Counted from the first letter of the stretch, positions 35,776-48,476 are shown. The stretch is 64,000 nt of DNA from Pelobates cultripes (GCA_933207985.1 OW240916.1:300327561-300391560); one strand, 5' to 3'. Translations and numbers: made by a program. Notes: generated from the sequence alone by a model not told the origin.

Positions 35776-36307
35776 GTCTAGGCAGATATGTCCAGAAATG
35801 TAAAAACAAAATGTAAGAAGAAGGTGTACAAAAACCTGCTCGTTCAATAGATGTATATAGTCTGTACCTAATAAAACTGATATAGCTAAAACGAGATGAA
35901 GCATGCAAAATATTGTATTTTTGGAAACAAGTTGAATTAAACCAATCTATCTAAATTAATAGATCAACTTTAAAGCAAATTAGAATAATCCAATATACTG
36001 TAGCCTTCATTAGCACATACTGTATTTTTCTGTGCTTAATCTTATAAGTAATTAATTTAATTTATATGTGTTTGTTGTTGGGTTTTTTTTGTTTGTTTGT
36101 TTACTTTACACAGAAATGTTGCATAAGGAAATTAGCCGTGCTAAGCAGAACTATATCTGTATGCAGAAGCAATTCTCTGATCAGGAAAAAAAGTGATGAC
36201 TGATATGTGTGTGGATTTTCCACAAAGTTATTTAGATGCATTCAAATGTGCTGTGCCTGCATTATATAGTAAAGACTCAAAATATTTAAAAAACCAGGTC
36301 AATCGAC
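35776..36307. other. Intergenic, no gene seen
   Basis: No recognised structure. Confidence 0.4.
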
Positions 36308-36990
36308 TTAAAGGTGCAGTCTAAGCACCATAACTATTATAGCTCTGTGTAGTGGTTATTGTGCCAGGGTCCCCTGTTTCAAACAGTTTAACATGTACCT
36401 GTGTATCTCATGTTTCTGCAGCCCTGCCAGTTCTTAGAATAGTAGTAAAGTGGAATTTTGATTTCCATTTTAGCAATATCAATTTTGTTTCTCAGCATTA
36501 TTTTGCTGAAAATTGATTACATTTTTTTCGTAGACGCTATAAACAAACTAAAATGAATAAAAATCACTGTTTAATAGATATACCCAAAAGACAACATGCA
36601 TGCTCTTAATGATGCATTTTTTCATCGCAGGTATATCTAAAAAAGTATTGCAAAACCAGCATTTCTCTTGTCTGCAGATTTTGCAAACCCTCCCCTTCTA
36701 ACCCCACCAACACTTTCTGTGGCTGTTATATCACAGACTTCTCAGTGCAGCTCAATGAGAAGTCCTTGCAAGGCAGTGCTTTGGGTAATTATCCACCTCT
36801 TGAGTTTAGCTCCACTGAGCTAACCAGATGAGGAAGTAATAGGACCAGTTGTCTGCTTGTAACCTGGTTAATTTATAAAAGTGTAATTTTCTATTGAAAT
36901 CTGCACTTTTTTGCAAGATGAAAAAAGAGGACACACTATTTAGACATAAAGCAAGCTGAAGTGCTTTAGTTGTCTGAATTGTCCCTTCAA
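36308..36990. mobile_element. Degenerate TTAA MITE
   Basis: The left end TTAAAGGTGCAGTCTAAGCACC lies next to TTAA (36308-36311). The right end GTCCCTTCAA (36981-36990) appears to be a mutated TTAA end. Subterminal ACCATAACTATTATAGC and GTAGTGGTTATTGTGCC form a hairpin, as in other elements of this type. No ORF. Confidence 0.5.
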
Positions 36991-37014
36991 GTTGTTTTAA
37001 AATTGGAAATCATG

Positions 37015-37902
37015 GGGGCGCGGGGCCTGGCACCCAAGATGGCCGGATGTGTATTCCTAAAGCTTGCTAAACATAGCACTACAAACACTACTAAACGGGG
37101 GACCATCTTTAATATAAGCTGCAATATACTCAGCCTGTTCCAGGGTGTCCCGACTACTGTGATCCACCTTGCGGCCTACTGAGGCTGACAGTCCCGCAGT
37201 TGGGAAAGATGGACGATCTCCCAGCTCTGGGCTCAAGCCTGAAAGCGGAGTCCTGGCAGCCTCTTTACCTCCCCTTTGGACTGGTACCTCTAGATATCCT
37301 GGTCCCCATTGGGTACACCTACAACCCCGCGTGGGGCACCTAAGATGGAGTAACGGATACCCTATACTCCTGCTGAGTATATCTGCTGTAGTTCTCGTAA
37401 ATCCCCAGTGAAGCAGTGATTATTGCTCCCAATTCCCCAAACATCAGCCTAGACTTGATGAAGGGTAGAAACGAATGTGTATTAATTATGTCTAAATGGC
37501 CCACTTACATACAAAACAAGAATGCAGTAAAACACTGTTGCTGGGTAGTGAGATCGACTATCTCCACTCCCAGGGATGCTTGCTGCTGAACTGCTTTTCG
37601 TAGGTTCTGGTATTCCTGCTCCAGTTCCCATTCTATAGCGACCAGACAGGTGATTATTAGGGAGCTCCAGTGCGTCCATACTGTATTCCCAGATGCCCCA
37701 ATACCGAGACTACTCCGTGCTGCCAGTAAAATATTTTATAAATAAAATAAATTATTTTAAAAAATTATGCAGATTCAGCAAATGCCAATGCCATGATATA
37801 TATCTTGTATGTTCCGTTGAATACCTACTTTTGCTGGTGGGGCACTTTAAGCCTTTTTGTATTCCCTTGCACATCAAAAATAAAGAATTTAAAAAAATAA
37901 AT
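37015..37902 (+). mobile_element. L1-type insertion with large internal deletion
   Basis: Begins with a GC-rich L1 5'-UTR-like block (GGGGGCGCGGGGCCTGG, then AAGATGGCCGG). It ends with AATAAAGAATTT and an A-rich tail. A diverged roughly 15-bp duplication flanks it: AAATTGGAAATCATG at about 37000-37014 and AAAATGGAAATTATG at 37903-37917. Between the 5' block (to about 37430) and the 3' tail (from about 37700) lies a piece matching the LTR family of 35020-35775 instead of ORF1/ORF2. Confidence 0.5.
37436..37690 (-). mobile_element. LTR-family fragment inside the deleted L1
   Basis: On the minus strand it matches the promoter-downstream part of the LTR at 35215-35290, including CCTTCATCAAGTCTAGGCTG and GGGCCATTTAGACATAATTA. 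It extends further (to about 37690) into sequence not present in that copy. Only a fragment; no ends resolved. Confidence 0.5.
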
Positions 37903-37917
37903 AAAATGGAAATTATG

Positions 37918-38950
37918 AAGTTTTTATGATTTCAAAGTGACTTTAATTAGTTAATTTTTCAAGTAAGAAAAAAAAAAAATCAAACACGTGTTATAATAAC
38001 TTATGCCTTACCTGCTGTTGTGGAGTCTTCGATTTGTACTGCAGAAATAGAAGAAATGAGAGTCAGAAATTTGATAAAAGAACATAATATGAATTTTTAA
38101 AAATCACTTTTTATATTGTATAGAAATTTATACAAAGCATGATGTTTGTGGGAACTAACATAAATAGAAATAATAATGAAAAAAAATTATGTAAGTAAAT
38201 GCCTGCTACATCCCACCAGTTTTGACAATAGATATTAACACTTAAAATATATTTGATAATATTTATCTTCCACTTTACACAGTTAACCTTAGACACCCTG
38301 CAAATTATAACTATATATGTGCAGAAAGACAGGCTGCCCAGTGCACCATTTGGGTAAAAATGGGCCACAACTGCTTTACATGGCTCGGGTACGGGATAGT
38401 CATGTAAGGCCTTTATGGGTTGGCGTAGAGAGATTGGATTATTTATGTGAAGTTTTAAAATTGTTGCAAATGTCCTCCCTCTTGAACTCCAGTCAACATG
38501 GCTGCAGGAGTTTTTTCTACCCGCCCACCCTAGCTATACACTCTTCTTTCCCATCTTTTCTGTTTTATTTCCATTCTTCCCCTTATTTTTTGTTTGTCTG
38601 CTTGTTGTTTCAGCTATTGTTATGACTTGCATTTGGGGAAGTTTGCCATGGTCATCGTCTAAGGAATCAGTGGATTGAGAGCTGAATAGTGGAAGAGGGG
38701 TTTCCTATTCCTGGCAAGGCTTATGAGAACCGAACTCTAGGACTGTTATACCTGCCTGGGGACAGTGGCCCAGAGCTGGCAGTTTTGGCTAACAATATTT
38801 TGTAAATAAAGCTGTGGCCAAGTCCTGGGGTGTGGCTTGTAGACTGAATTGGGAACAACTACTGAAGTGAATATACTTCTTTGTCAAGGCATCTCTGAAA
38901 ATGGGAGTTCCTGCCATTCTGGTGGCATCCATCTGCACAAAAATGTTTTG
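37918..38950. other. Intergenic, no gene seen
   Basis: No clear exon. About 38320-38830 is more GC-balanced (ATGGCTCGGGTACGGGATAG and similar) and may be an unrecognised repeat. Confidence 0.4.
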
Positions 38951-39520
38951 AGATATTGTGTTAATGCATTATAACAGAGGAGAACACTGGAGGGCACTGA
39001 ATACATTAATACAAAAAAAACAAGTACTGCGCTCAAACTCCCACTACTCTTGGGTAGCAGCAAAGACCATAATACACATCAACCCCAATACATACAGTAA
39101 AAAACAAAGAAAAAAGTTGCATGAGTTCTTCCCAACCTGCCACGTCAATGAAAACCTCTTAGGTGGGCCCTACACTGACATTAGTTTTTTGCTGTTGATC
39201 CAAAAGAAGGCAAAAAAAGACCAATTTGTAGCAATTTCAATTATGCATAATAATAATTATGCAACAAACAAGGAAAAAAATTCCCTCTTGACCCCAGAAT
39301 GGCAGTCAGGTGTATCCTTGGATCAAGAAGCTATTACCCTACATTGAAAACGTATATCATTGAATGTTATGCTTTTGCAACTATGCATCTAGTTGCTGTT
39401 TAAACATCTGTACGGACTCTGATAAAACTATTTCTTCAGGCAAATAATTCCATATCTTAAGTGTTCTTACGATAAAAAAACAAAACCTTTCCTTTGCCTA
39501 ATCCATATGCATAATCCATA
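38951..39520. repeat. Probable dispersed repeat
   Basis: The part with TAGTTGCTGTTTAAACATCTG and CTCTGATAAAACTATTTCTTC looks like a repeat that is widespread in frog DNA. This is from memory and was not checked. An open frame of 129 codons (38958-39347) is rich in Asn, Lys and His and resembles no protein I know. No ends or duplications were found. Confidence 0.35.
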
Positions 39521-39635
39521 ATACATATGCAAACATTTTAACAATTATAGATATATTGATACAAGACAAGTCTACCACAATGCAGACCTATAAAAATGCT
39601 AGTCATTATTAAATTATATGTATTATTACATCTTA

Positions 39636-39680
39636 TATATATGTATATACACACACACACACATACACACACGCACATAC
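39636..39680. repeat. AT/AC microsatellite
   Basis: TATATATGTATATAC followed by repeated AC units. Confidence 0.85.
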
Positions 39681-41885
39681 AATATTATTGAACACTTGTA
39701 CATGTTATTAGTTAGGCAGGCTTTGTGAAATGCATTACCCCTTGATTAGTCTAAGAAATAGGACATTACTTTTATGAATTAAAATAACATGCTGTTTATT
39801 ATAATAAATGGCTTTTTGAGTTAGAATAAAGGGAAACACATACATTAGGGTGGGTGAGATAATCTTCTGAGTCTAAAACACATCCAGAATGCTGTAATTA
39901 TACTTAGCTAATAACTACAAATATGAAGTAACAATTAAATCACTTAACTAGATGGGACTATGTACTGCACTGGATTTAAAAATACATGTACAAATTGCAT
40001 AAAAATTTCATTAGATAACAATAATTACACATTAATGCTGAAGAATGCAGACCTGTAGAGCTACCTTATGCTTGAATTCTTTCAGGAATGCAATGAATGT
40101 CAAAAGTGAAATCCAGATCCAGGGTGTTAACTGGAGGAAAATATGGCAGATCTCACAGAAACTCACAATATACTCTCTGATCAAACAAGGGCCCTGCTCA
40201 ATTGAGTGGACTTGAGGCCTAACATGAAGAAAGGACTCGAACTGTGCAGGGCATAATATTAATAACTATGTAGACTTTAAACATAAATTAAAAGCACTAA
40301 TTTATTAAACACAATGGCACTACCATCTTTCAGGAACTGACTATGGATCTTTCATAGTCCCAAGTTAACATAGATCAGGTTCACAGACGCCTAAGGCCTC
40401 CCAGGTAGAACAAAACTAAAATGATGAGATTTAGTAATATGCCTCAATTGCATTCAAAATAAGGAAACTGTGATAAAACAAGGTAAAACATTCCCTCCAC
40501 AATTTCTGTCCATGTTCAGCTATACCAAGATGTTGCATGTCTTATGTTTAAATGGCAAAGAAAATTTAGTCATAACTACTTCCCCACTTCAAAAGCTTGC
40601 TACATATGTGGCTATTCATTTAAGTTTGTCACCACAAACAATGACAAACATCCAGTTGTCTTACCAATGCTAGATCCTTATCCTTTCTTGGGTCTTGGGC
40701 CTGGAGCAGCCTTATTGGCTTACACAGTTGGTTTTCTAAAGGTCTACCTAGCTAGGAAAAAGTTCCCTTAACCTCAATATTTAAGAGCACTTCCAATCTA
40801 AATCAATCTAATTCATGACTGGACCTGAATTACAATTTCTTCAGACAAATGCACTAAAAAGTTTGACTTTGTCCGGCATTGCCCCGTGAGTCTGATTATC
40901 TATCAAAACAATATATTTTTCCATTTTTGGGGTATCATTTATAAACCTGGAACAAGATAAGGTGACAGACATTCATAACACACGCTGGTTGTCACTGGTG
41001 CCAACGGATTTGCAATTTGTGATAAATAGAGAGTGTATCACTTAGGCATGCACAGATATCTTTGTCTGTTCAATTATGTTGCACAGATCGTACTGATGGG
41101 GGATGCAGTGAAATATGATGTAACACTTCACAACTACAGCATCCTTCATCTGTCATATCTATACATCACATGCTTTGAATGAGTAGGACCATTGATTCAG
41201 AAACCTGTGAAATGTGTGCTCAGAATGACTTTTCATTAATACTTGTCCCCAGGTTAAATGTTGTCGCCCTCCACCATTTATTTCTCCAATATAATGATTA
41301 TGCTCTCTTGTGTAAGAACTCAACAAAATCTTTACCACGGGAACCACATTTTGACCTTTAACCCATTAACAATTGACATCAATGAATAGCCAAACAGAAT
41401 GTTCACGTGGGGTTCACTAGCAGAATATATGAATATAATACCCAGGAAGTGAATCCATGGAGCACATGCATATATGCAATCTAAGATACAATGCTATAAA
41501 GATATCACAATGAGCATCTCTTGAGACATTATTATGCTTTAGGTAAACTCATTCTATCCTAAAAGCAATATCTTAACCAATTCCAGTGGACCTGGAATCT
41601 GAATATAAAATAAACCAGGCAGAGGATAGCATACATTGCAGAGAAATGTCTACAGAGCAGAAGTATTACATTCTATGAAATCTTTCTCAAAAAATTGAGA
41701 AACAATTATTACTAGGTATGACACCATGATAAACAGTTTGTGTTTAAAATCTTATTTAAATTATAGGCAAAACTGCAATTTCATAAAGTAAAGCTGAACT
41801 ATATCATACATATAAACGTAGTCAGGTACTTATTTCATGTAAGTCCATCGAAGCAAATAATGTGTGCACCTTTTACATTTTTCAG
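39681..41885. other. Intergenic, no gene seen
   Basis: Unique-looking AT-rich DNA without coding or transposon signals. Confidence 0.45.
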
Positions 41886-41924
41886 GGAAAACGGACTGGA
41901 TCATGGCCACCCAAAAAAGAATCG
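41886..41924 (+). CDS. Candidate 39-bp microexon, unidentified
   Basis: A 39-bp segment (13 codons) between a good acceptor (CCTTTTACATTTTTCAG, ending 41885) and a consensus-like donor (GTGAGC at 41925). Length is divisible by three, so skipping would keep frame. All three frames are open: GKRTGSWPPKKES, ENGLDHGHPKKN or KTDWIMATQKRI. It is GC-richer than its surroundings. I cannot assign it to a gene, and no other exon of the same gene is visible. Chance pairing of splice motifs is a real possibility. Confidence 0.3.
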
Positions 41925-42798
41925 GTGAGCATAAAGACTTTACATTAATTTTATTAAACACAATTTAAACTATGTTGGCTGGATTTCTGGAAAGTCAAAA
42001 TAATATTATATGTTCCTAATTAGATCCAGGAGACGTTACAAAAAAAATTGTGTTAAACAGTTTACATGCATGCTTAACTATAAAATAAACACCTTAGCAT
42101 AAGCCACAAACATTTACAAGCTATATTATACAATTGCTTAGCTAGTTGCTACAAGAACTCAGCATCATTGATGAAACAATTACTTAACCGAATCAATGTG
42201 CTCCAATTAATGAATCAAGAATTGTAATTTGCAAATTAGGTTAGAATGAAGGGAATATGTGATCTAAAGCATCTAACACCTTAAGAGCATGCTAAATTGT
42301 TAAAACTTTTTATTCATTCTAGACTTTAACTGATTCTCTATCATCTACCACAACTAGGAGGAAATGTGAAAACACAGGTCGTGGTCCTAACTAACCATTC
42401 AATAAACCATTTATGACCTGGAATGAATTGGAAACATATAATAGCAACATAAGATCGAAGGTACTACTTAGTAATCTGTAAAATATTCAGTAAATTGTCA
42501 TAACATCCTTCATCATTTATAATGAGAATGTTTGTCATAGTGGACAGTAGGTGGGTCTGTAGTAAATGTTAGTTATTGAATAAAATACTATTTGTGTCTG
42601 TTCTTGGCTTGTCTCTTTAACTAATTGACTCTTTGATTATAACTGTTGTTTTGGGTTACTGTGACCTATTCCCTGTTGAAGTTAAATGTCATATGTTGAT
42701 TTGAACCCTGTTATATGAGCATACGTTGTTTTAGCTTGAAAACCATTCATATACCATGCCAGCATGCTCCTTTGGATATGTGATATGGATATTTCGCA
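41925..42798. other. Intergenic or intronic, no gene seen
   Basis: AT-rich, nothing recognised. Confidence 0.4.
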
Positions 42799-43136
42799 CA
42801 GTGTTTTGCGAAAACGTATTTGCTCCACACTTATTTTTTATTTTTTTGCATATTTGCGACAAATGTAATTTAAAAAAAAATAATCTAGGTAAAATCTAAA
42901 TTCAGTTTTTACATTAAAATTTTATTTAAAGAAAAAGCTTACCCAGCACAAAAAAGATCTAATAAAAATATTATGCCTTGAAATCAGTAGCTGCCTGTGT
43001 CCCCTTTTGTAGCAATTCCAGCGACAATATAACCATAGATCAGTCTTTCGTAATACTGTAGAGGGATGTATGTCAACTTTCTTTGCAGAAATGCTGATAA
43101 TTCCATAATGGAGCAAATACTTTTTTTACGACACTG
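42799..43136. mobile_element. Tc1/mariner-like MITE
   Basis: A 338-bp element with inverted ends of about 30 bp: CAGTGTTTTGCGAAAACGTA on the left, and CAGTGTCGTAAAAAAAGTAT from the other strand on the right. Both continue into TTTGCTCCA. A TA follows the right end. No transposase. Confidence 0.7.
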
Positions 43137-43283
43137 TACCTGCTTAACACACATATGATTTGTTTAACTTCTGTGTTATTTAAACTATTAGAACATAATT
43201 TAACAAAATCCCACTTTCCTTTCTTCTGCATATATTTTATTACTTTACCCCATAACTAACTCACATTATAATTTATTGTATAT

Positions 43284-43587
43284 AGTTAGTCCTCACTTTA
43301 CTACTGACCTGTTTAATGACGGCTCGGTCTTACAACCAGCTCTCTAGCATGGGGATTCGAGGGGTTCCCCATGTCAGAAAGCTGGTCTATGTTCAGGGGA
43401 TTTTCCCTGGACATAGATTAGAGGGAATCCCTGTTCTGGTGTGTTTTTGTCTATGTTCATGGAAATTTCCCCAAACATAGACCTGCACTAGTGCGCATGC
43501 TCTGTAGCACATCCTCACTTACGACCAATTCGTTTTACGACCGAGTCGTTAGAAAGGACCCAGTCAGCAAGTGAGGAGTGCCTGTAC
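43284..43587. mobile_element. Short inverted-repeat DNA element (superfamily unclear)
   Basis: The ends share TCCTCACTT, then a looser match up to GACGGCTCGG (left) and CGACTCGG (right, other strand). Inside are further inverted repeats around TCTATGTTCAGGGGATTTTC and GAAAATTTCC-like sequence. No target duplication could be fixed. Confidence 0.55.
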
Positions 43588-44788
43588 TTTATGAAATAAT
43601 CTTCATGTTACCCTTGCCATTTGTCATTGATCACTTATATTCATTATATTTATTTAGAAAACACACTCATGAAAGATATTCCAACTGGTGAAGGGGTAGA
43701 AGAATGAGCTCAAATAATGAATTAAATTTATTTGAATCGGTATTAATAATGACAAAATTATTTTCAAATTATTTATCTACTAAAGTCACCCATAAAATCT
43801 ATGCGAATTCTTATAAAAAAAGTATTTGAATATGTTTTTCTTATAGATTTGAATAATTTCTGATACTGATTCAGATGAATTAAATTGAAAACTAAGGTAA
43901 ACGTTGAAATCTATCTTCAAATCTCATATTGCATGGGGTAGATTTTTTTTTAATTCACCTTTAATTGTCACTTCAATGATTAACCCTGCAGATTTATTTT
44001 AGGGTATAAAGCGCACACATGTACAATGACAATGAATTTGCTGTTACAGCCTCCGACGGATACATATATCTGTCTTTGTTTTCATTACTAGATATCTCAA
44101 CAGTAGAAAACAATGTTACATCTTGTCAGTACTTCAATGATGTATGAAAGGCAACAATGGATAGAACATCCCATTCGATAAGAGTTTTAAAGCCAACGGA
44201 AGCTCAGAGATATCTAGGGTTGGAGAAATGAAAGATGATTTTAGTGCTCAAAATTGTGCTTTTGTATAATGGTTACGATCTTTCAAAGCATCAGCATCAT
44301 GCTTTCCATTCTTTGAATTGTGTACCTTTATCTGTAAGTAATACCAGCATTTGGATGAAAAGAGCCACAACAGCAATATATGTAGTTTTGATCTACCTGA
44401 TAGGATGTCCTTTAAAGGCTATTATAATTATTTTAGCTATTTTACTTTCAAAGCTATAGAAATCTGAACACAAAGCTTGCCCTGTTGACAAATTCACTGC
44501 AATTTAGGCTTTATACACAGGAAGAAAATATTTGGGAAATGTTAGTTCTATGCGTAAAGTAAGCAAATCTTTGTCTGTAGATTAATGAATGCTCTTTTGT
44601 ATACTGCCATCTAACTAATAGATTGTAGAATGAGCAAATATATAAATAGAGCATATAATCAATATGGTGAGTTGGATATGACATATCAATTAATTTATCC
44701 ATCTATTTGCCCATCTGACTGCCTGTATGTATGTCTATCTATGTCTCCTGGTGAGGTGCTAAATGATATAATAACTTACCCTTGAACC
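43588..44788. other. Intergenic, no gene seen
   Basis: Nothing recognised. Confidence 0.4.
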
Positions 44789-45246
44789 TTAAAGGACCAC
44801 TATAGGCACCCAGACCACTTCAGCTCAATGAAGTGGTCTGGGTGCCAGGTCCATCTAGGATTAACCCTGCCTGCTGTAAACATAGCAGTTTCAGGGAAAC
44901 TGCTATGTTTACATATGGGTTAATCCAGCCTCTAGTGGCTGTCTCATTGACAGCCGCTAGAGGCGCTTCCGCGCTTCTCACTGTGATTTTCCCAGTGAGA
45001 AGATGCCAGCGTCCATAGGAAAGCACTGAGAATGCTTTCCTATGGACTGGCTTAATGCGCGCACGGCTCTTGGAGGAGGAGAGTCCCCAGCACAGAGGAA
45101 GCCCGGCGCTGGAGAAAGGTGAGTGTTTAACCCCTTCCTCCCTCTTCAGCCCAGCGGGAGTGGGACCCTGAGGGTGGGGGCACCCTCAGGGCACTATAGT
45201 GCCAGGAAAACAAGTTTGTTTTCCTGGCACTATAGTGGTCCTTTAA
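44789..45246. mobile_element. TTAA MITE built from seven consecutive hairpins
   Basis: A 458-bp element with TTAA at both ends (44789-44792 and 45243-45246) and inverted ends AAAGGACCACTATAG/CTATAGTGGTCCTTT, a piggyBac-like arrangement. The interior is a chain of hairpins: 44805-44846 (18-bp arms), 44875-44913 (18), 44929-44963 (15, one mismatch), 44974-45002 (10), 45011-45047 (15), 45166-45191 (11) and 45192-45237 (22). No coding capacity. Confidence 0.8.
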
Positions 45247-45318
45247 GGGAGCAATATAGATGTTAACAGGAAGTACTCTATAGTACTTCTGTGCTGGATC
45301 TTGCATGCTTTGTATGAT

Positions 45319-45323
45319 ATATA

Positions 45324-45373
<50 letters not shown>
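45319..45373. repeat. (GT)n(AT)n microsatellite
   Basis: GT run followed by about 17 AT units. Confidence 0.95.
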
Positions 45374-45377
<4 letters not shown>

Positions 45378-46884
45378 TAAAGAAACAGCACACACACAAA
45401 AATACATTTTTAACCTTTACAAGGCTACATCAAATTCTCTAGCTTAGCAAACAAACATGAGATTCAGTATCATCATATGGACATATTGTGGGTTTTACGC
45501 TAATTTTAATCTGGGAGATAAACATGCTGATCACAATACTTACTCCTTAAATAGTGCCAGTGCTAAATGAATATATTTCTTAACTAAAATGCATTCAATT
45601 AATCAAATATGAGTGCATTGTAAGTATGCACTAAATAATTAAAGAGACAGTGGCAGTGATAATAACAATTCATTAATTAACTTACTATATGTCAAATAAA
45701 TATTATGAAGGTACACTGCTATCCAAAACCTCAGCAAAGTTTTACTTTCCTGTAGTCACATCAAAGGGGGTATTTTAAGCAGAAAAACAGGGCATGGACA
45801 TCAGGTGGACATTCTAAAATAATTATTTAAACAGTCAAATTATTAGAGCCCCCACCTGCTGCCCAAGGGGGTGGGGACCTTAGGTCTCCCTTGTTTAGTA
45901 AGTAGGCCCTGAACCACTGCCCATTTTGATGACTGCAGTTTTTTTAAATGCATTGTATAGTAATGAAGAGAGGACATACCGCTCACTGGCCATATCCTGG
46001 TCTTGTGGGGTTCCAGTGAACCCAACAAACTATATTAGATATTTATTACTTTCAGGATCAATTATGAGAGCTGATCTGCATGCTCTAATGAAATTCTAAT
46101 TTACAGGACAATGAGAACTGTCACTGTGTCCCTTTATCATCAAAGTCCACAGTCTCTTAGAAACTCCTTTATATTTTTGTATAAAGGAGAGGGTATCTAT
46201 AACACAGAGGTGCTTGTCACATGTAGAACATCATTAAAAAAAGAATGGTCTTGTCAGTAAAACTGATTGCAGCAATTAATGCCGTCTATCAGCTTGGGTC
46301 ACGGTTTCATTCATGTATTTCCCCGAATGAAACTACTTTCAATGCTGTTTAATAATGGGACATGACCACCTCTCCTAATTACAATAATCTGCTACCAAAG
46401 CTAGCTAGAAGGTTTTCTGTTACTTCTTGGACTGACATAGCTTAATGAAACAGCTGCAAATCCCCAGGACCTTCAAAGGGTGGAAATATTTTTTTCCTTT
46501 TTTAAGTTTTTGTTAATATTTCCTTTTTTTTTATTTTTATATCTTAATGTAATTTGTAAAAATCCAACGAGGCACAAAATATCAGCCAAAAGAGAAGCAT
46601 TACTGGATTATATTGCAAAATATATCTGGCTTAATAAAGTAGCTCAAGCAAAAGTACGGCACGTTTAAAAAAAAAAAAACAAAGAGTCAAGGGAAAAGCA
46701 AAGTGTGACCTTGCAGCTATTGTTTAAATACAATGTCATGTTCCATGGCCAGCATATAGAATGTCCACAGATCAATGGCCAAGATAATGTGTTCTAAAAG
46801 TAAAATGCCTTATGCCAGCAGATTAATTCAATAGTAAGCTGTTATCTGACAATTAAATCTTCATATATACAAAAAAGGGAGGAC

Positions 46885-46885
<1 letters not shown>
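45374..46885. other. Intergenic, no gene seen
   Basis: AT-rich, nothing recognised. Confidence 0.45.

Positions 46886-46920
<35 letters not shown>
46886..46920. repeat. (AT)n microsatellite
   Basis: About 16 AT units, ending in ACATACAT. Confidence 0.9.
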
Positions 46921-47627
46921 CATAGTACTTCATTACACAATAAACTGGATCTGTATTGGTAGTATAATTTCCTATTTAAATTTTTTTAAATGTAATATAA
47001 CACCTACACACTACATAACATGTAATCTATTTTTAAATCACGGCTTAATATAGCAATCAATATGGTCAATTTAATAAGTGGTAAAATAAAACAGAACATT
47101 TATGTACTTGCACAGCTTGAGGACTGATTTGATAGTATAACTCATCTCTTACGGCATATGTCTTCCCCTGACATAAGGGCCGAGTACGCATAGTGCCATC
47201 TGAAATCATGTCAGATTGTGCCAATGTATCAAATTCCATGCGCAAACAGAAAAAATCTTAACTATCCAAGGCCATATCATTTTTAATATAAAACACACAT
47301 CGATGTGGTCATTATGATCTGAGCACTAACCCTTCCTTTGATCAAGGTTGGTGGAATAAAGGGGCTCAGGCCTGCTAGATTTAGTTGTATAACAGACAGT
47401 GCCCAGTCCCTAATTATAAATAATTAACCATCTTAGTTAAGTAGGCTCTGGGTATATCTAGTCCACTGGACACAAATAGTAACCCCCACATCCCCCTGTG
47501 ACCAGGTATCTACAAAGAACAAGAAAAGCATTATGCAGACCAAAAATGATTTGCTCTAAATAAGAAATAATATTTATATACCAAGACCACCTTGAAGATT
47601 TGTCAGTTTAATTGGATTGGTTGGTTT
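46921..47627. other. Intergenic, no gene seen
   Basis: Nothing recognised. Confidence 0.4.
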
Positions 47628-47707
47628 TTAACCCCTTAAGGACCAAACTTCTGGAATAAAAGGGAATCATGGCATGTCACACACGTCATGTGTCCTTAAG
47701 GGGTTAA
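47628..47707. mobile_element. 80-bp TTAA MITE
   Basis: A complete miniature element: TTAACCCCTTAAGGAC at the left and GTCCTTAAGGGGTTAA at the right. It gives 16-bp perfect inverted ends that include the TTAA sites (47628-47631 and 47704-47707). The 48-bp centre is non-coding. The same end sequence appears at 6298. Confidence 0.85.
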
Positions 47708-47994
47708 AGCCAATCAATCACAGTGTAACCCCAAGTAAGTCTTAGGATAATTAAGGGATAAGGGTCTTTAACCTTCACACCCAATTGATATTAAGCCACA
47801 TTGTTTCGATACCCTTAGTAAGTAGGAGTAAGAGCCACTCAGTTCTCTAATGTTAAGGTCACACAGACTCCATACATTTTTTTGTTATTTTCCATATTAG
47901 CACCCAGTTGACAACAGGTATAGTTTTGGTAGGGTGCAAGGTTCCTCTCTTTATCTCTGTGACCACTATCTTTTGACCTGTGGTATCTGTCCAC

Positions 47995-48476
47995 TTAAAG
48001 GACCACTATAGGCACCCAGACTACTTCAGCTTAATGAAGTGGTCTGGGTGCCAGGTCCCTCTAATTTTAACCCTGCAGCTGAAAATATAGCAGTTTCAGA
48101 GAAACTGCTATGTTTCACTGAGGGTTAATCCAGCCTCTAGTGGCTGTCTCACTGACAGCCGCTAGAGGCGCTTCCGCGATTCTCACTGTGAAAATCACAG
48201 TGAGAGGACGCTGGATGCCCATAGGAAAGCATTAAGAAATGCTTTCCTATGGACTGCTTGAATGTGCGCAAGGCTCTTGCCGCACATGCACTTTCGGCGT
48301 TGACGTCGGCAGAGGGAGGAGAGTTCCCCAGCACAGAGGGAGCCCGGTGCTGGAGAAAGGTAAGAGTTTAACCACTTCAGCCCAGTGGGAGTGGGACACT
48401 GAGGATGGGGGGACCTAATGACCCTATAGTGCCAGGAAAATTAGTTTGTTTTCCTGGCACTATACTGGTCGTTTAA
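47995..48476. mobile_element. TTAA MITE, second copy of the hairpin-chain element
   Basis: A 482-bp relative of 44789-45246, with TTAA at both ends (47995-47998 and 48473-48476). The same hairpin order is kept, for example GGCACCCAGACTACTTCA with TGAAGTGGTCTGGGTGCC. Its right inverted end has two substitutions (CTATACTGGTCGTTT). Confidence 0.8.

Noticed and set aside
38958..39347. 129-codon plus-strand frame
   Set aside because: Low-complexity Asn/Lys/His composition inside a probable dispersed repeat; no motif or splice support.
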